A stretch of DNA of 64,000 nucleotides from Parvibaculum sp. (GCF_030694575.1 NZ_JAUYUS010000064.1:1-64000); one strand, 5' to 3'; positions 1-8,258 are shown, counted from the first letter of the stretch. Numbers and translations are program-made. Notes: generated by a model not told the origin, from the letters alone.

Positions 1-240
1 CGCGGCCCGTGCCGCTTCCGGTGTTCCGTAATGCAGCGCGAACTTCGCCATCCGGTAGGCCAGCGTCGCCTTGCCGATGCCTTTCGGGCCCGTCAGCAGC
101 CAGGCATGCTGCATCCGCCCGCTCATGAAGGCGTCGAACAGCGCCCGCTCGGCTGCGTCCTGCCCGACAAGGGTCACCGCCTCGCGCGGATGCGGAAAAT
201 CGCCCAGCCGGTCGCTTTCGGGAATCTCGGTATCGCTCAT
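1..240 (-). CDS. holB: DNA polymerase III subunit delta' (5' part, cut by window edge)
   Basis: The first 80 codons are present; the rest lies beyond position 1. Delta' is an AAA+ subunit of the clamp loader that loads the beta sliding clamp. The visible N-terminus contains GQDAAERAL followed by MQHAWLLTGPKGIGKATLA, the usual delta' start with a Walker-A-like GPKGIGKAT at about residues 51-59. The start is the ATG at 238-240, with an AAAAGG stretch just upstream. It sits downstream of tmk on the same strand, the common tmk-holB arrangement, although an M23 peptidase gene lies between them here. Identification is good; the remainder cannot be judged. Confidence 0.85.
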   Translation of the reverse strand, partial: MSDTEIPESDRLGDFPHPREAVTLVGQDAAERALFDAFMSGRMQHAWLLTGPKGIGKATLAYRMAKFALHYGTPEAARAA

Positions 241-303
241 GCCTTTTGGTAGCACGCGAGGCGGCAGCGCGTCATGTGGCGCGCGCCTTTGGATCGGAGC
301 CGC

Positions 304-993
304 CTAGCGGGCCTCGGTCAGCCCGCGTCCTTCGGCAAACCGTCCTTCGGGCCGCGTCACGCGCGCCGCCAGCACGTTCACCTGTTCGTTGAGATCGTCC
401 GCCAGCGGATCGATCCGCTCGTTAGCGACCACCACTTCGTAATAGAGATGGTTGCCTGTGGCGAGCCCGGTCCGGCCGATATAGCCGATGACCTCGCCCT
501 TCTTCACCGTGGCGCCGGGGCGGATGCCGGGGGCGAAACCCGAAAGATGCGCATAGAAGGTTTCGACATGTTCGGCGTGCTTGATCGTGACGAGCTTGCC
601 GTAATTGCCGCGCCAGCCCGCCATCCCGACGACGCCGTCCTCGGTCGCATGGACGGGGGTGCCCTTGGGGGCCGCGTAGTCGACGCCCTTGTGCATCTTC
701 CTGGTCTTGAGAACCGGATGCACCCGCCAGCCGAAGCCCGACGTCATCTTTGCCTTCGTCACGTCCACCGGATCGATGAAATGAAGCGCCCTGCTGTCCG
801 CATAATCGTCCGGCTCGACGATCGGCTTCATCAGCGGCACGGCATGACCGATCGACGCCATGCCGGCGATGGCCGTTTCGGCGTTGCGGGCGGATACGGG
901 AGAAATCGGAAGGAGCAGGAAGGCGGGGATAAGAAGAAAGATCGCAAAAAACGGAAAAGGCAAAATTCCGCTCGTGAGGTGTCGTCGTTTCAT
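304..993 (-). CDS. M23/LytM-family peptidoglycan peptidase-like protein
   Basis: A 229-aa exported protein with an N-terminal hydrophobic segment (about residues 8-34) and a C-terminal LytM domain (about 75-200). The domain shows HKGVDYAAPKGTPVHA (zinc ligands H101 and D105) and YAHLS (H149). The last motif reads GNHLYYE, where the family normally has HLH, so the second His, a zinc ligand in LytM enzymes, is Tyr here. The protein may therefore be a degenerate, activator-type LytM factor in the style of EnvC/NlpD, or may use another ligand. I chose the ATG at 993 because AAGGATCG precedes it; an upstream in-frame start at 1035 gives an Arg-rich leader and looks wrong. It lies between tmk and holB in a minus-strand run. 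Confidence 0.8.
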   Translation of the reverse strand: MKRRHLTSGILPFPFFAIFLLIPAFLLLPISPVSARNAETAIAGMASIGHAVPLMKPIVEPDDYADSRALHFIDPVDVTKAKMTSGFGWRVHPVLKTRKMHKGVDYAAPKGTPVHATEDGVVGMAGWRGNYGKLVTIKHAEHVETFYAHLSGFAPGIRPGATVKKGEVIGYIGRTGLATGNHLYYEVVVANERIDPLADDLNEQVNVLAARVTRPEGRFAEGRGLTEAR

Positions 994-1139
994 CGGCGAT
1001 CCTTCTTGTGGCCGGCGCGACCGCCGGGTTCTCATCCGTTGTTAAGCATGTCCCCGGCCTTCTATAGTCGATGGGATGCGGACTGGCCAAGTTGTTTAAT
1101 GAGCCAGTTTGTGACGTTTTGTTTGCAGTATGATGACAG

Positions 1140-1772
1140 TCAGACCTGCAGCCGGTCCTGTACGGCCGCCCAGATGGCCTCCGCGACCTCGGTTTCGCTT
1201 CCCGCCGCATCCACGATGAGGCACCGCTCGGGCTCGTTTTTCGCAATATCTGCAAAGGCTTGGCGCAGCGTCTCGTGGAAGCGGAGGTCCATGCGCTCGT
1301 AGCGGTCCTCGCCCGTTTCCTCCCGTTTGCCCGCACGGGCAAGCCCCGCCGCGACCGGCAAATCGAGAATGAGCGTCAGCGCCGGCATGTCGTCACCGAC
1401 CACCATGTCCTTCAATTTATTGATGAATTCACGCCCGAGCCCCTGCGCCGCGCCCTGATACGCAACCGTGGAATCGACGAAACGGTCGCAAATAACCCAC
1501 TCACCCCGATCCAGCGCCGGCCGTATCGTCTGCGCGAGATGGTCCTCCCGCGCAGCAAAATGGAGCAGCGTCTCGGCCTTCGGCGTCCAGCGCGCCACAT
1601 CGCCCGTGACCAATAAATGGCGGATTGCCTCGGCTCCGGGCGCCCCGCCCGGCTCCCGCGTCATCGTCACGCGATGCCCGGCCGCCTCCAGCCGCGCCGC
1701 CAGCCGCCGCACCTGAGTGGATTTTCCAGCCCCCTCGCCGCCCTCCAGCGTAATGAAACGCGCGCGCGGCAC
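1140..1772 (-). CDS. tmk: Thymidylate kinase
   Basis: This 210-aa enzyme phosphorylates dTMP to dTDP in the cytoplasm. The P-loop EGGEGAGKST is at residues 10-19, the TREPGG nucleotide-binding motif near 38, and CDRFVDST (the DR(Y/F) motif) near 94. The length is typical of bacterial Tmk. It begins four bases after the dacA stop, so the two are probably co-transcribed in the order rlpA-dacA-tmk. Confidence 0.95.
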   Translation of the reverse strand: MPRARFITLEGGEGAGKSTQVRRLAARLEAAGHRVTMTREPGGAPGAEAIRHLLVTGDVARWTPKAETLLHFAAREDHLAQTIRPALDRGEWVICDRFVDSTVAYQGAAQGLGREFINKLKDMVVGDDMPALTLILDLPVAAGLARAGKREETGEDRYERMDLRFHETLRQAFADIAKNEPERCLIVDAAGSETEVAEAIWAAVQDRLQV

Positions 1773-1776
1773 GAAC

Positions 1777-2931
1777 TTAGCTGCCGACGATCATGTGTTT
1801 CAGTGCGCCCATCGCACGTCCGAAAATTCCCTGCCGTTCAACGGCTCCGCCCGCCACGAGCGGAAACTCGCGCACCGGCATGTCGGGAGCTTCGATCCGG
1901 ATCGAGCCCACTCGCTGTCCCGCTTCCACGGGCGCGGCGACAGGCGACTGGTAGACGACCGACACCTTCATGTTCTTGCGCTGATCCGTGGACAGGATCA
2001 CGTCGATGTCGGACTGGCTGACAAGCGGCACCTCGCCATAGGTTCCTTGCCAGACGGGCGCGTTCTCGATCGGCGTACCCGCGGCGAAAAGCTTGTAGTG
2101 CTTGAAGGAACGGAAACCCCAATCCAGCAGGCGAACGCTTTCGTCGGCGCGTGCCTTCTGGCTCAGCAAGCCGTTGAGGACGAGGATGAGGCGCTGATCG
2201 CCGCGCTTGGCCGAGGCAACGAGACCATAGCCCGAGGCCTCCGTGTGCCCGGTCTTCAATCCGTCTACGGACGGATCGAGATAGAGCGCCGGATTGCGGT
2301 TGCCCTGCTTGATCCCGTTCCAGGTAAAATCGGTTTCCTTGAAGATCGGATAGTATTCCGGGAATTCCATGATGAGGTGCCGCGCCAACGTCGCAAGGTC
2401 GTGCGGCGTCATCAGGTGGTCTTCTTCCGGCCAGCCCGTCGAATTCGTGAAATTGGAATTGGTGAGGCCGATTTCCTTGCCGCGCTCTGTCATGGCTTCG
2501 GCGAAAGCGGATTCAGAACCGCTCAGCGCCTCGGCCGTCGCGATGCAGGCATCGTTGCCCGACTGCACGATGATCCCGCGAATGATGGCATGAACGGGCA
2601 CGGTCGTATTGAGATCCGCGAACATCGTCGACGATCCAGACGCCGCACCACCCTTGCGCCAGGCATTTTCGCTGATCTTGAAATCGTCGTCGAGATCGAC
2701 GCTGCCGTCGCGGATGGCGCCGAACAGCATGTCGAGCGTCATCAGCTTGCTCATGCTCGCCGGATGCATCTGTCCGTCGGGATTCTTCCCCCAGAGGATG
2801 GTGCCCGTTTCATAGTCCATGAGGACCGCGTATTCCGCCGTCGTGTCGAAGGCCAACGCGGCCCGCGGCATGACGAAGGCCGCAACGGCGAATGCCAGCG
2901 CGAAAGCGATGTGGGAGATCGGTCGGGTCAT
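1777..2931 (-). CDS. dacA: D-alanyl-D-alanine carboxypeptidase (PBP5/6 family)
   Basis: A 384-aa penicillin-binding protein that trims the terminal D-Ala from peptidoglycan stem peptides in the periplasm. A signal peptide occupies about residues 1-27 (ends PRAALA). The serine-peptidase S11 motifs are in order: SMSK (SxxK), SGND (SxN) and LKTG (KTG). The C-terminus is a PBP5_C-type beta domain ending in a short amphipathic stretch that would anchor it to the inner membrane. The ATG at 2931 gives a clean signal peptide; an in-frame ATG at 2958 is possible. It follows rlpA and precedes tmk on the same strand. Confidence 0.92.
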   Translation of the reverse strand: MTRPISHIAFALAFAVAAFVMPRAALAFDTTAEYAVLMDYETGTILWGKNPDGQMHPASMSKLMTLDMLFGAIRDGSVDLDDDFKISENAWRKGGAASGSSTMFADLNTTVPVHAIIRGIIVQSGNDACIATAEALSGSESAFAEAMTERGKEIGLTNSNFTNSTGWPEEDHLMTPHDLATLARHLIMEFPEYYPIFKETDFTWNGIKQGNRNPALYLDPSVDGLKTGHTEASGYGLVASAKRGDQRLILVLNGLLSQKARADESVRLLDWGFRSFKHYKLFAAGTPIENAPVWQGTYGEVPLVSQSDIDVILSTDQRKNMKVSVVYQSPVAAPVEAGQRVGSIRIEAPDMPVREFPLVAGGAVERQGIFGRAMGALKHMIVGS

Positions 2932-2965
2932 AGTCTCACTCTTCCTCGGTGCATGCATTACACCC

Positions 2966-3982
2966 TCAATCCACGACAATTCGGGCACCTTTGTGTCCCT
3001 GGGCTATCACACTTTGCAGTGAACTGTCGGCAGCGGGGACATCTGTAAGGGGCCCCACGCGCACGCGGTAAAAAGATGTGCCGTCCACCGTGGTGGTCTG
3101 TATCTCGACGCGCCCGAGACCGGCGAGCTGCTGCCGCACGGATTCCGCGTTCTGAAGGTTCTGGAAAGACCCGGCCTGCACGTAGAGATTGCCGGGCCCT
3201 GTCACAGGCACCCGCTGCACCGTTTCCGGGCCGGCGGGCGCGCCGTCCGGGATGGGCTGCATGTTCGAAGCCGGCGGAACCGACGCCGGAGCGCTCGCAA
3301 GCGGTGCGCTCATGGTCCCCGCCGGCGGCGGCAACCCTGCGGTTGCGACAGTCGCAACCTTCGTCACGGGAGCGGTACCCTCGACCTTGCGCTCTTCCGG
3401 CGGTGTGTCGACGCGCGGCGCGATAAAGCTCTCGGCGACGCCCCGGCCATCGCCGAGACCGCCTTCGAGCGGTGCAAGCCCGACATACTGGACGCGCACT
3501 TTCGCTGTCCCCTTGGTCATGAAGTCGAGCTGTTCGGCTGCATGCTTCGACAGATCGATCTCCCGGCCGGCGGCAAAAGGCCCGCGATCGTTGATCCGGA
3601 CGATGATCGACTTTCCGTTTTCGAGATTGGTGACGCGCGCGAGCACCGGCATGGGCAGCGTCGGATGCGCCGCTGTCAGCGCATTCTGATCGAATATCTC
3701 GCCATTCGCGGTCGGTTTGCCGTGAAACTGCGGTCCGTACCAGGACGCAATGCCGGTCGAGTCGTATTTGTCGTCTTCATGGGGGTAATACCAGATGCCG
3801 GCGATCTGATACGGGTTTCCCACCTTGTAGACACCACCTCCTGTCTTGAGAGGCGGTGATGTCGGAGCGGTACCGGTGCTGCAGGCGGCAAGAGCCAGCG
3901 CAAGCGGCAAAATCGCGGCGAAAATCAAACCGCGCGGCACAGCCGAACAGCGGCGATCCGTTCTCGGGGCTGGAATAGGCAT
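2966..3982 (-). CDS. rlpA: RlpA-like septal ring lipoprotein (DPBB + SPOR)
   Basis: A 338-aa lipoprotein. The signal ends in a lipobox (LALAAC). A double-psi beta-barrel follows with GIASWYG, TANGE, LTAAHPTLPMP and VRINDRGPF, all diagnostic of RlpA. A Pro/Ala-rich linker leads to a C-terminal SPOR domain (about 265-338, YVQAGSFQN...), which in this family binds denuded septal glycan. RlpA of Pseudomonas is a lytic transglycosylase; whether this one is active is not visible. The start at 3982 has AGAGG upstream; in-frame starts at 4006 and 4033 are less likely. It heads the cell-wall run toward dacA and is divergent from the PrpD gene. Confidence 0.9.
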   Translation of the reverse strand: MPIPAPRTDRRCSAVPRGLIFAAILPLALALAACSTGTAPTSPPLKTGGGVYKVGNPYQIAGIWYYPHEDDKYDSTGIASWYGPQFHGKPTANGEIFDQNALTAAHPTLPMPVLARVTNLENGKSIIVRINDRGPFAAGREIDLSKHAAEQLDFMTKGTAKVRVQYVGLAPLEGGLGDGRGVAESFIAPRVDTPPEERKVEGTAPVTKVATVATAGLPPPAGTMSAPLASAPASVPPASNMQPIPDGAPAGPETVQRVPVTGPGNLYVQAGSFQNLQNAESVRQQLAGLGRVEIQTTTVDGTSFYRVRVGPLTDVPAADSSLQSVIAQGHKGARIVVD

Positions 3983-4173
3983 CGGAAAACCTCTGTTCGG
4001 AGACATTGCGGCCGCGCGCCGGCAGCGAATCACCCCGCGAACACAATGAAATCCTTATAATCAGCCCCGCTTTCGGCGGCAAGCGGCCGGAACCGCTGCG
4101 GGATTTGCCGGGCCGTCGCCGGATAGTTACATCATACGCTGAAGATTCCGTTGTTTGCCAAGCGAGAGCCCCC

Positions 4174-5517
4174 GTGAACCATCTGACGACGCCCGCAACC
4201 CGGCCGGACTCCCTGACCGCAGCGCTTGTCCGCCTGATCCGCGAAAAGCCCGTCGCAAAAGCCGATCTCGAGGCAGCCGCCCTTTTCACGCTCGATGCTG
4301 TCGCCAACAGCCTCGCGGGCCGGAACTCCGATCCCGGCCGGATCCTGCTCAATTGGTGGCAGGCATCGGCTTCCTCCAACGTGGCGCCCGAACCGGAGCG
4401 GTTCGCCTTTCTGATGGGTGCGCTGTGCCACATTCTCGAAACGGACGATCTGCACCGGATGTCGGTGGTCCATCCGGGTTGCGTCGTCGTGCCCGCCGCA
4501 TGGGCTCTTGCCCTGAAACGAAAAGCCGGTGGCCGCGCCCTCCTGACCGCGATCCTGCATGGCTTCGAAGCGGCCACACGCGTCGGCATGGCGGTGGGCC
4601 CGGCGCATTATCGCATCTGGCACAACACCGCTACCTGCGGCCCTTTCGGCGCGGCCATGGCTGCCGGCGAACTTCTTGGCCTGAACGACGAAGCAACTGT
4701 CGACGCACTGGGCAATGCGGGCAGCCAATCTTCAGGACTCTGGCAATTTCTCGAAACCGGCGCCATGACGAAGCATCTTCATGCGGGCCATGCGGCGCAG
4801 GCGGGCGTGAAGGCGGCGGAACTGGCGGCTTTCGGATTTACAGGCCCGCCCCGCATTCTCGAAGGGGAGAAAGGTTTCTTCCGCGCCGCCTGCCCGGATG
4901 CGGATCCCGATGCCGTAACGCGCAATCCCGGGGCGCCGTGGCAGCTGACCCTGACCTCGATTAAACCCTGGCCCTCCTGCCGCCACACGCATCCTTCGAT
5001 CGATGCAGGAGAGGAGTTGCGCGCGCGCCTGCTGGCGGATGGCATAGCCCCCGAGCGGATCGCGCAGGTCGATGTGTCGACCTACCAGGCCGCACTCGAT
5101 GTCTGCGACCGCTCTGTAGTGCTGAGCGACTACGAGGCGAAATTTTCGCTACAACATGCGGTCGCGGCTTCGCTTCTCTATCCTCGCGTCGATTTCGAGG
5201 CCTTTGGTCCTGCAGCGCGCGCATATTGTGCTGCACTTGCCGCCCGCATTCGCGTGAATGCAGCCGATCCTTGGGCCTCGGCTTACCCAACCGCATGGGG
5301 CGGCCGCGTTAGCCTGCGCCTCGACAATGGCACCGAATATGTAGCTGAGCGCACCCATGCCAAGGGCGACCCCGAGGCGGCGCTGAGCCGGGACGAACTG
5401 ATCGCCAAGGCCGAAATGCTGTTGAGGCATGGCGGTGTGGACGAGCCACGCCGCATCATAGACGGTGTGCTCGGGATGGCGGCAGATGGGCCGCTACCCG
5501 ACCTCGATATGGTCTGA
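4174..5517 (+). CDS. MmgE/PrpD family protein
   Basis: A 447-aa member of the MmgE/PrpD (2-methylcitrate dehydratase / cis-aconitate decarboxylase) superfamily. Supporting stretches are LFTLDAVANSLAGR, a DDLHRMSVVHPG segment, ATRVGMAVGPAHY, HNTATCGPFGAA, KHLHAGHAAQAGV and KPWPSCRHTHPSIDA, which match the family's all-helical core and lid. The substrate cannot be told from sequence: no prpB or prpC gene is nearby, so a propionate role is not supported. The start is GTG at 4174; about 190 bp separate it from divergent rlpA. Confidence 0.8.
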   Translation: MNHLTTPATRPDSLTAALVRLIREKPVAKADLEAAALFTLDAVANSLAGRNSDPGRILLNWWQASASSNVAPEPERFAFLMGALCHILETDDLHRMSVVHPGCVVVPAAWALALKRKAGGRALLTAILHGFEAATRVGMAVGPAHYRIWHNTATCGPFGAAMAAGELLGLNDEATVDALGNAGSQSSGLWQFLETGAMTKHLHAGHAAQAGVKAAELAAFGFTGPPRILEGEKGFFRAACPDADPDAVTRNPGAPWQLTLTSIKPWPSCRHTHPSIDAGEELRARLLADGIAPERIAQVDVSTYQAALDVCDRSVVLSDYEAKFSLQHAVAASLLYPRVDFEAFGPAARAYCAALAARIRVNAADPWASAYPTAWGGRVSLRLDNGTEYVAERTHAKGDPEAALSRDELIAKAEMLLRHGGVDEPRRIIDGVLGMAADGPLPDLDMV

Positions 5518-5535
5518 GCCGATGAGCCGCTGAAA

Positions 5536-5841
5536 TCAGCCCGCGCTGTCGACCATCGGCTTGATGAAGCTGAGATAGGCTTGGCCAACAAACCCGATCA
5601 GGAACGGCAGCCATATCCATGCCGTCCGCCAACGGAGCTTCATCTTTTTCTTCGCGGGTTTCTCGACTGCAACCGGCGCCGCAGCGGGAGCCGGTTCGGC
5701 GGCTGCGGGACCTGCCTGCGCTTCGGCGAAGGCCAACGCGCGAGCGTCCCGTCGCTCCTGCATGAACTGGCGGACCATAAAAACGCCGAGCAACATAATG
5801 ATGCTCAGCGGAATCCACGGCGACGTTAAATCAACCGGCAC
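5536..5841 (-). CDS. Small two-pass membrane protein of unknown function
   Basis: A 101-aa protein with two predicted transmembrane segments (about 8-24, SIIMLLGVFMV, and about 76-92, IWLPFLIGFVG). They are separated by a charged region and an Ala/Pro-rich linker ending in a basic KPAKKKMKLRWR patch. I do not recognise a family. I chose the GTG at 5841 because GGGGGGAG lies seven bases upstream; an earlier GTG at 5865 is also in frame. It is convergent with the PrpD gene, 18 bp apart. Confidence 0.6.
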   Translation of the reverse strand: MPVDLTSPWIPLSIIMLLGVFMVRQFMQERRDARALAFAEAQAGPAAAEPAPAAAPVAVEKPAKKKMKLRWRTAWIWLPFLIGFVGQAYLSFIKPMVDSAG

Positions 5842-5990
5842 AACGACACTCCCCCCGATAACCACTTCCGCAGCCTTTTTGACTGCTTTTGTCCCATTTT
5901 GGCAAGCCCCGACCGTACTTGCAAAAGAGAATTCACGTTAACCATACGGAACAGCTTGGAGAGGCACCGTATGCCGCCCAAAAAGCACAA

Positions 5991-6266
5991 CTATTCAGAC
6001 TTTGGTTCAACGCCGGGAGGTTTTTGAGCGACACCCAGACGCCGGGCAAGGGCATCAGCATCGGCCGGCGCACTCTCTCTCCAGCGGTCGAAGCTTTCGG
6101 GGCGCTGCAACCTGTAGAACGTCCCGTTGATCTCGATCGACTGGAACCGGGCGGCGGCGTAGTTCAGCTCCTGCTTGTGTGGGAGATTCTGCGGATAGAA
6201 AACCCCGCGCCATGGAGTGTATGTCCACCCGGATATGCCGATACGAACCTTTACCGTCTTCGCCAT
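5991..6266 (-). pseudogene. DUF72 family protein, truncated remnant
   Basis: The first 65 or so residues are clear DUF72: VRIGISGWTYTPWRG, FYPQNLPHKQEL, then FQSIEINGTFYRLQRPESFDRW. Full-length members run to about 240-280 residues, but here homology stops soon after RWRESAP and the frame closes at 91 residues. No continuation was found in the other frames immediately downstream. The function of DUF72 is not established. The start was taken at ATG 6266; the frame is open further upstream only because it runs through tRNA-Ser. It probably reflects a deletion or rearrangement between this gene and the small membrane protein. Confidence 0.65.
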
Positions 6267-6335
6267 CCTGGCCGCGCATGCTGTTGGTCTCGCCGTTGAA
6301 AAAGAACGGCGGCGCGGTCGCATTGTTCCGGATAA

Positions 6336-6425
6336 TGGCGGATGGGGTGGGATTCGAACCCACGGTGGGCGTGAACCCACGCCGGTTTTCAAGACCGGTG
6401 CCTTAAACCACTCGGCCACCCATCC
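6336..6425 (-). tRNA. tRNA-Ser (anticodon UGA)
   Basis: On the minus strand the gene begins GGATGGGTGGCCGAGTGG and ends with a GGTTCGAATCC T-arm, an acceptor strand pairing with the 5' end and an encoded CCA. The anticodon stem-loop reads CGGTCTTGAAAACCG, giving anticodon TGA. A long variable arm (GTGGGTTCACGCCCAC) is typical of class II serine tRNAs, as is the 90-nt length. It decodes UCA. Confidence 0.97.
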
Positions 6426-6485
6426 AACGACACTGGTTAGCGGCTGGAGAGCGCTTTCTCAACCGGAAACAGACGTTGCGGCATT

Positions 6486-6920
6486 TCACATGCCGATCTT
6501 GAAGGTGGCGCTGCCTTTCGCGACAAGTTCGCCGGCCTCGTTCCGAAGCTCGGCCTCCGCGAAGGCGATCGATTTGCCCCGATGGCGCACCCAGCCCTCG
6601 CCGATGAGGCTCCCCTTGTCGGCCCGGCCGACAAAGCTCGTTTTCAGTTCGAGCGTGACCTGAGGCGTTCCCGGCTTCTCATGCGTGAGCCGTACCGCGT
6701 GGCCGCACAGGCCATCGAGCATGGCCGACAGAAAACCGCCGAAGATGCGGCCGCCACGATTGAGAAATCCATCGCCGGCCTCGAAAGAGGCGCGGATATA
6801 GCCGCGGCTGGCGTCCTTCTCCAACACCTTCTTGCCGAGCGTGACAGCAGCGGGCGATTCCCAATCGTCGTCCATCGGCACCGCGTTGCGCTCAATTGTA
6901 CTCACGCCCGGCATCTCCAT
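6486..6920 (-). CDS. PaaI/YdiI-type hotdog thioesterase
   Basis: A 144-aa single hotdog-fold protein likely to hydrolyse acyl-CoA thioesters. The core has GFLNRGGRIFGGFLSAMLDG, which corresponds to the PaaI 'N-x-x-G-x-x-HGG' region; here the His-Gly-Gly is Phe-Gly-Gly. It continues with LELKTSFVGRADKG and GKSIAFAEAEL, standard hotdog strands. The first in-frame ATG near the family start is 6920; ATG 6875 would shorten it to 129 aa. An upstream open frame overlaps the next gene and lacks family similarity. Specificity is unknown. Confidence 0.75.
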   Translation of the reverse strand: MEMPGVSTIERNAVPMDDDWESPAAVTLGKKVLEKDASRGYIRASFEAGDGFLNRGGRIFGGFLSAMLDGLCGHAVRLTHEKPGTPQVTLELKTSFVGRADKGSLIGEGWVRHRGKSIAFAEAELRNEAGELVAKGSATFKIGM

Positions 6921-6936
6921 CCTGTCGCCTTGTCCG

Positions 6937-7341
6937 TCAGGACGACTGCCCTGGGAAAGGCGGTGTGAACGACTTCTTGAACTCTTCCTTGCATGCCGAG
7001 TGGGCTTCGGAAAGAAGTGCGTGGCCTTTCGCCGTGCATGCCTTGTCGGCGCGATATTCGGCAACGCCCTTGTTGGTGCAGCCGCGAAGGTCCGGTTCAT
7101 AAAGGAAAACGCAAACCATCGGAATGTAGCGCTCTTCGCAAGGCAGTTCGCTGATGTATTTCTTTTCTTCCGCCGAACGGCGCCCCCACCAGGCGGCTGT
7201 CGCCTGCGGATTGCCCTGATTGGCTTTGTTGGTATCGATGCATTCGGGCACGCCCTGCGCCTGAGCCGCCTGCGGCGCGACAAACCACGCCAGAACGATA
7301 CCGAAGCCAAGTATCAAACAGCTATGGACGAGATATTTCAT
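6937..7341 (-). CDS. Secreted cysteine-rich hypothetical protein
   Basis: A 134-aa protein with a signal peptide (MKYLVHSCLILGFGIVLAWF..., cleavage likely after QAAQA, about residue 28). The mature part of about 105 residues holds six Cys, suggesting disulfides in the periplasm, and a WWGRRSAEEKKY segment. I do not recognise a family. The start at 7341 has GGGAGGAAG upstream. It sits 16 bp upstream of the thioesterase gene on the same strand, so co-transcription is possible. Confidence 0.65.
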   Translation of the reverse strand: MKYLVHSCLILGFGIVLAWFVAPQAAQAQGVPECIDTNKANQGNPQATAAWWGRRSAEEKKYISELPCEERYIPMVCVFLYEPDLRGCTNKGVAEYRADKACTAKGHALLSEAHSACKEEFKKSFTPPFPGQSS

Positions 7342-7471
7342 AACGCTTCCTCCCACGCCTTCCCCCAACTGATAATGTCCCTTTACTAACTTCGCAGATT
7401 TCAGCTGGGCCGCAAGAGGCAGAGAGCAAAATATGCCGGCCCATTCATTGTCAGGGGCCGGCATAAGCTTG

Positions 7472-8089
7472 TCAGGCGGAAGCCGCCGCGGATGGGCGCG
7501 CCTTCATGCGCTCGAACCACGCCGAGATGTTCTTGAACTCCGGATTGATGGGCTGGCCCACAGCGGCGCCGAAGTCGAGGAAGCCGAACAACAGGATATC
7601 CGCCAGCGTCATCCGCTTGCCAGCAAGATAATCCTTGCCGGCCATCAGCTTGTCGAGCCAAGCCAGTTTGTCCTGGGCGATGGCTTTCAAACCGGCAGCG
7701 GCTTCCGGCAGACAGCGCATCCGATCCTTGAACAACGGCAGGCCTTCCGAGAAACGGAAACCGTTTGCCATCGGCTCGCAGACGTTGAGATCGACGCGGC
7801 GCGTCCACATACGCGTTTCCGCGCGTTCCTCGGGTGTCGTGCCAATCAACGAGCCGCCGGGAAATTTCTCGTCCAGATACTCGCAAATCGCAGTGATTTC
7901 GGCGAGCACGGCACCATTGTCGAGCTCGAGAGCCGGCAACTGCCCCGCGGGGTTTTTTGCCAGATAAGGATCCTGCCGATTTTCGCCTTTCATCAGATCG
8001 ACTTCGGCATAAGGCACGTCAATGCCCTTTTCGTGCATGAACATCTTTACGACCCGAGGATTTGGCCCGATCGAATTGTAGAACTTCAT
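7472..8089 (-). CDS. Glutathione S-transferase family protein
   Basis: A 205-aa two-domain GST. The N-terminal thioredoxin-like domain has FYNSIGPNPRVVKMF (Ser rather than Tyr near the catalytic position), the cis-Pro stretch NPAGQLPAL and the glutathione-binding AEITAICEYLDE. The C-terminal helical domain carries the capping-box-like TLADILLF motif. It conjugates or binds glutathione in the cytosol; the substrate is unknown. The ATG at 8089 has GGGAGA upstream. It is divergent from the first MFS gene across 168 bp. Confidence 0.85.
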   Translation of the reverse strand: MKFYNSIGPNPRVVKMFMHEKGIDVPYAEVDLMKGENRQDPYLAKNPAGQLPALELDNGAVLAEITAICEYLDEKFPGGSLIGTTPEERAETRMWTRRVDLNVCEPMANGFRFSEGLPLFKDRMRCLPEAAAGLKAIAQDKLAWLDKLMAGKDYLAGKRMTLADILLFGFLDFGAAVGQPINPEFKNISAWFERMKARPSAAASA

Positions 8090-8188
8090 GGAATGGTCTC
8101 CCTGTGGTCCGGTCTATTCGGTAACGCCGGTATGGTTCCATGATTAGCGGAATGTGAGGAACCGCGCCACACTCCGTCTTTTTCGAGC

Positions 8189-8217
8189 TTGGCTCAGCCG
8201 TCGCCGATGTTTATCTA
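8189..8217 (+). promoter_or_regulatory. Putative sigma-70 type promoter of first MFS gene
   Basis: A TTGGCT -35-like hexamer at 8189-8194, a 17-bp spacer and TATCTA at 8212-8217 followed by GG. The same arrangement, with the same spacer length and the identical TATCTAGG, precedes the second MFS gene. That duplication makes chance less likely, but there is no experimental start site. Confidence 0.5.
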
Positions 8218-8258
8218 GGCTCGGTCCGATGCATGCCGGACCGCGGGAGGTAGATAAA
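8210..8258. repeat. Nested inverted repeats between promoter and start codon
   Basis: TTTATCTA (8210-8217) is the exact reverse complement of TAGATAAA (8251-8258), the second copy ending in the A of the start codon. Inside lies a second pair, CGGTCCG (8222-8228) and CGGACCG (8237-8243), with an 8-nt loop. The ribosome-binding GGGAGG sits between the inner and outer right arms. This could be an operator or an RNA hairpin controlling translation. Confidence 0.55.

Noticed and set aside
5970..6026. 18-codon frame MPPKKHNYSDFG... with GGAG upstream
   Set aside because: Too short and unsupported by context; it overlaps the 3' end of the DUF72 remnant and may be chance.
6336..6419. Open frame on the minus strand through tRNA-Ser starting MAEWFKAPVLKTG
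   Set aside because: This is the well-known false protein produced by translating a serine tRNA gene. The real DUF72 remnant starts further on at 6266.
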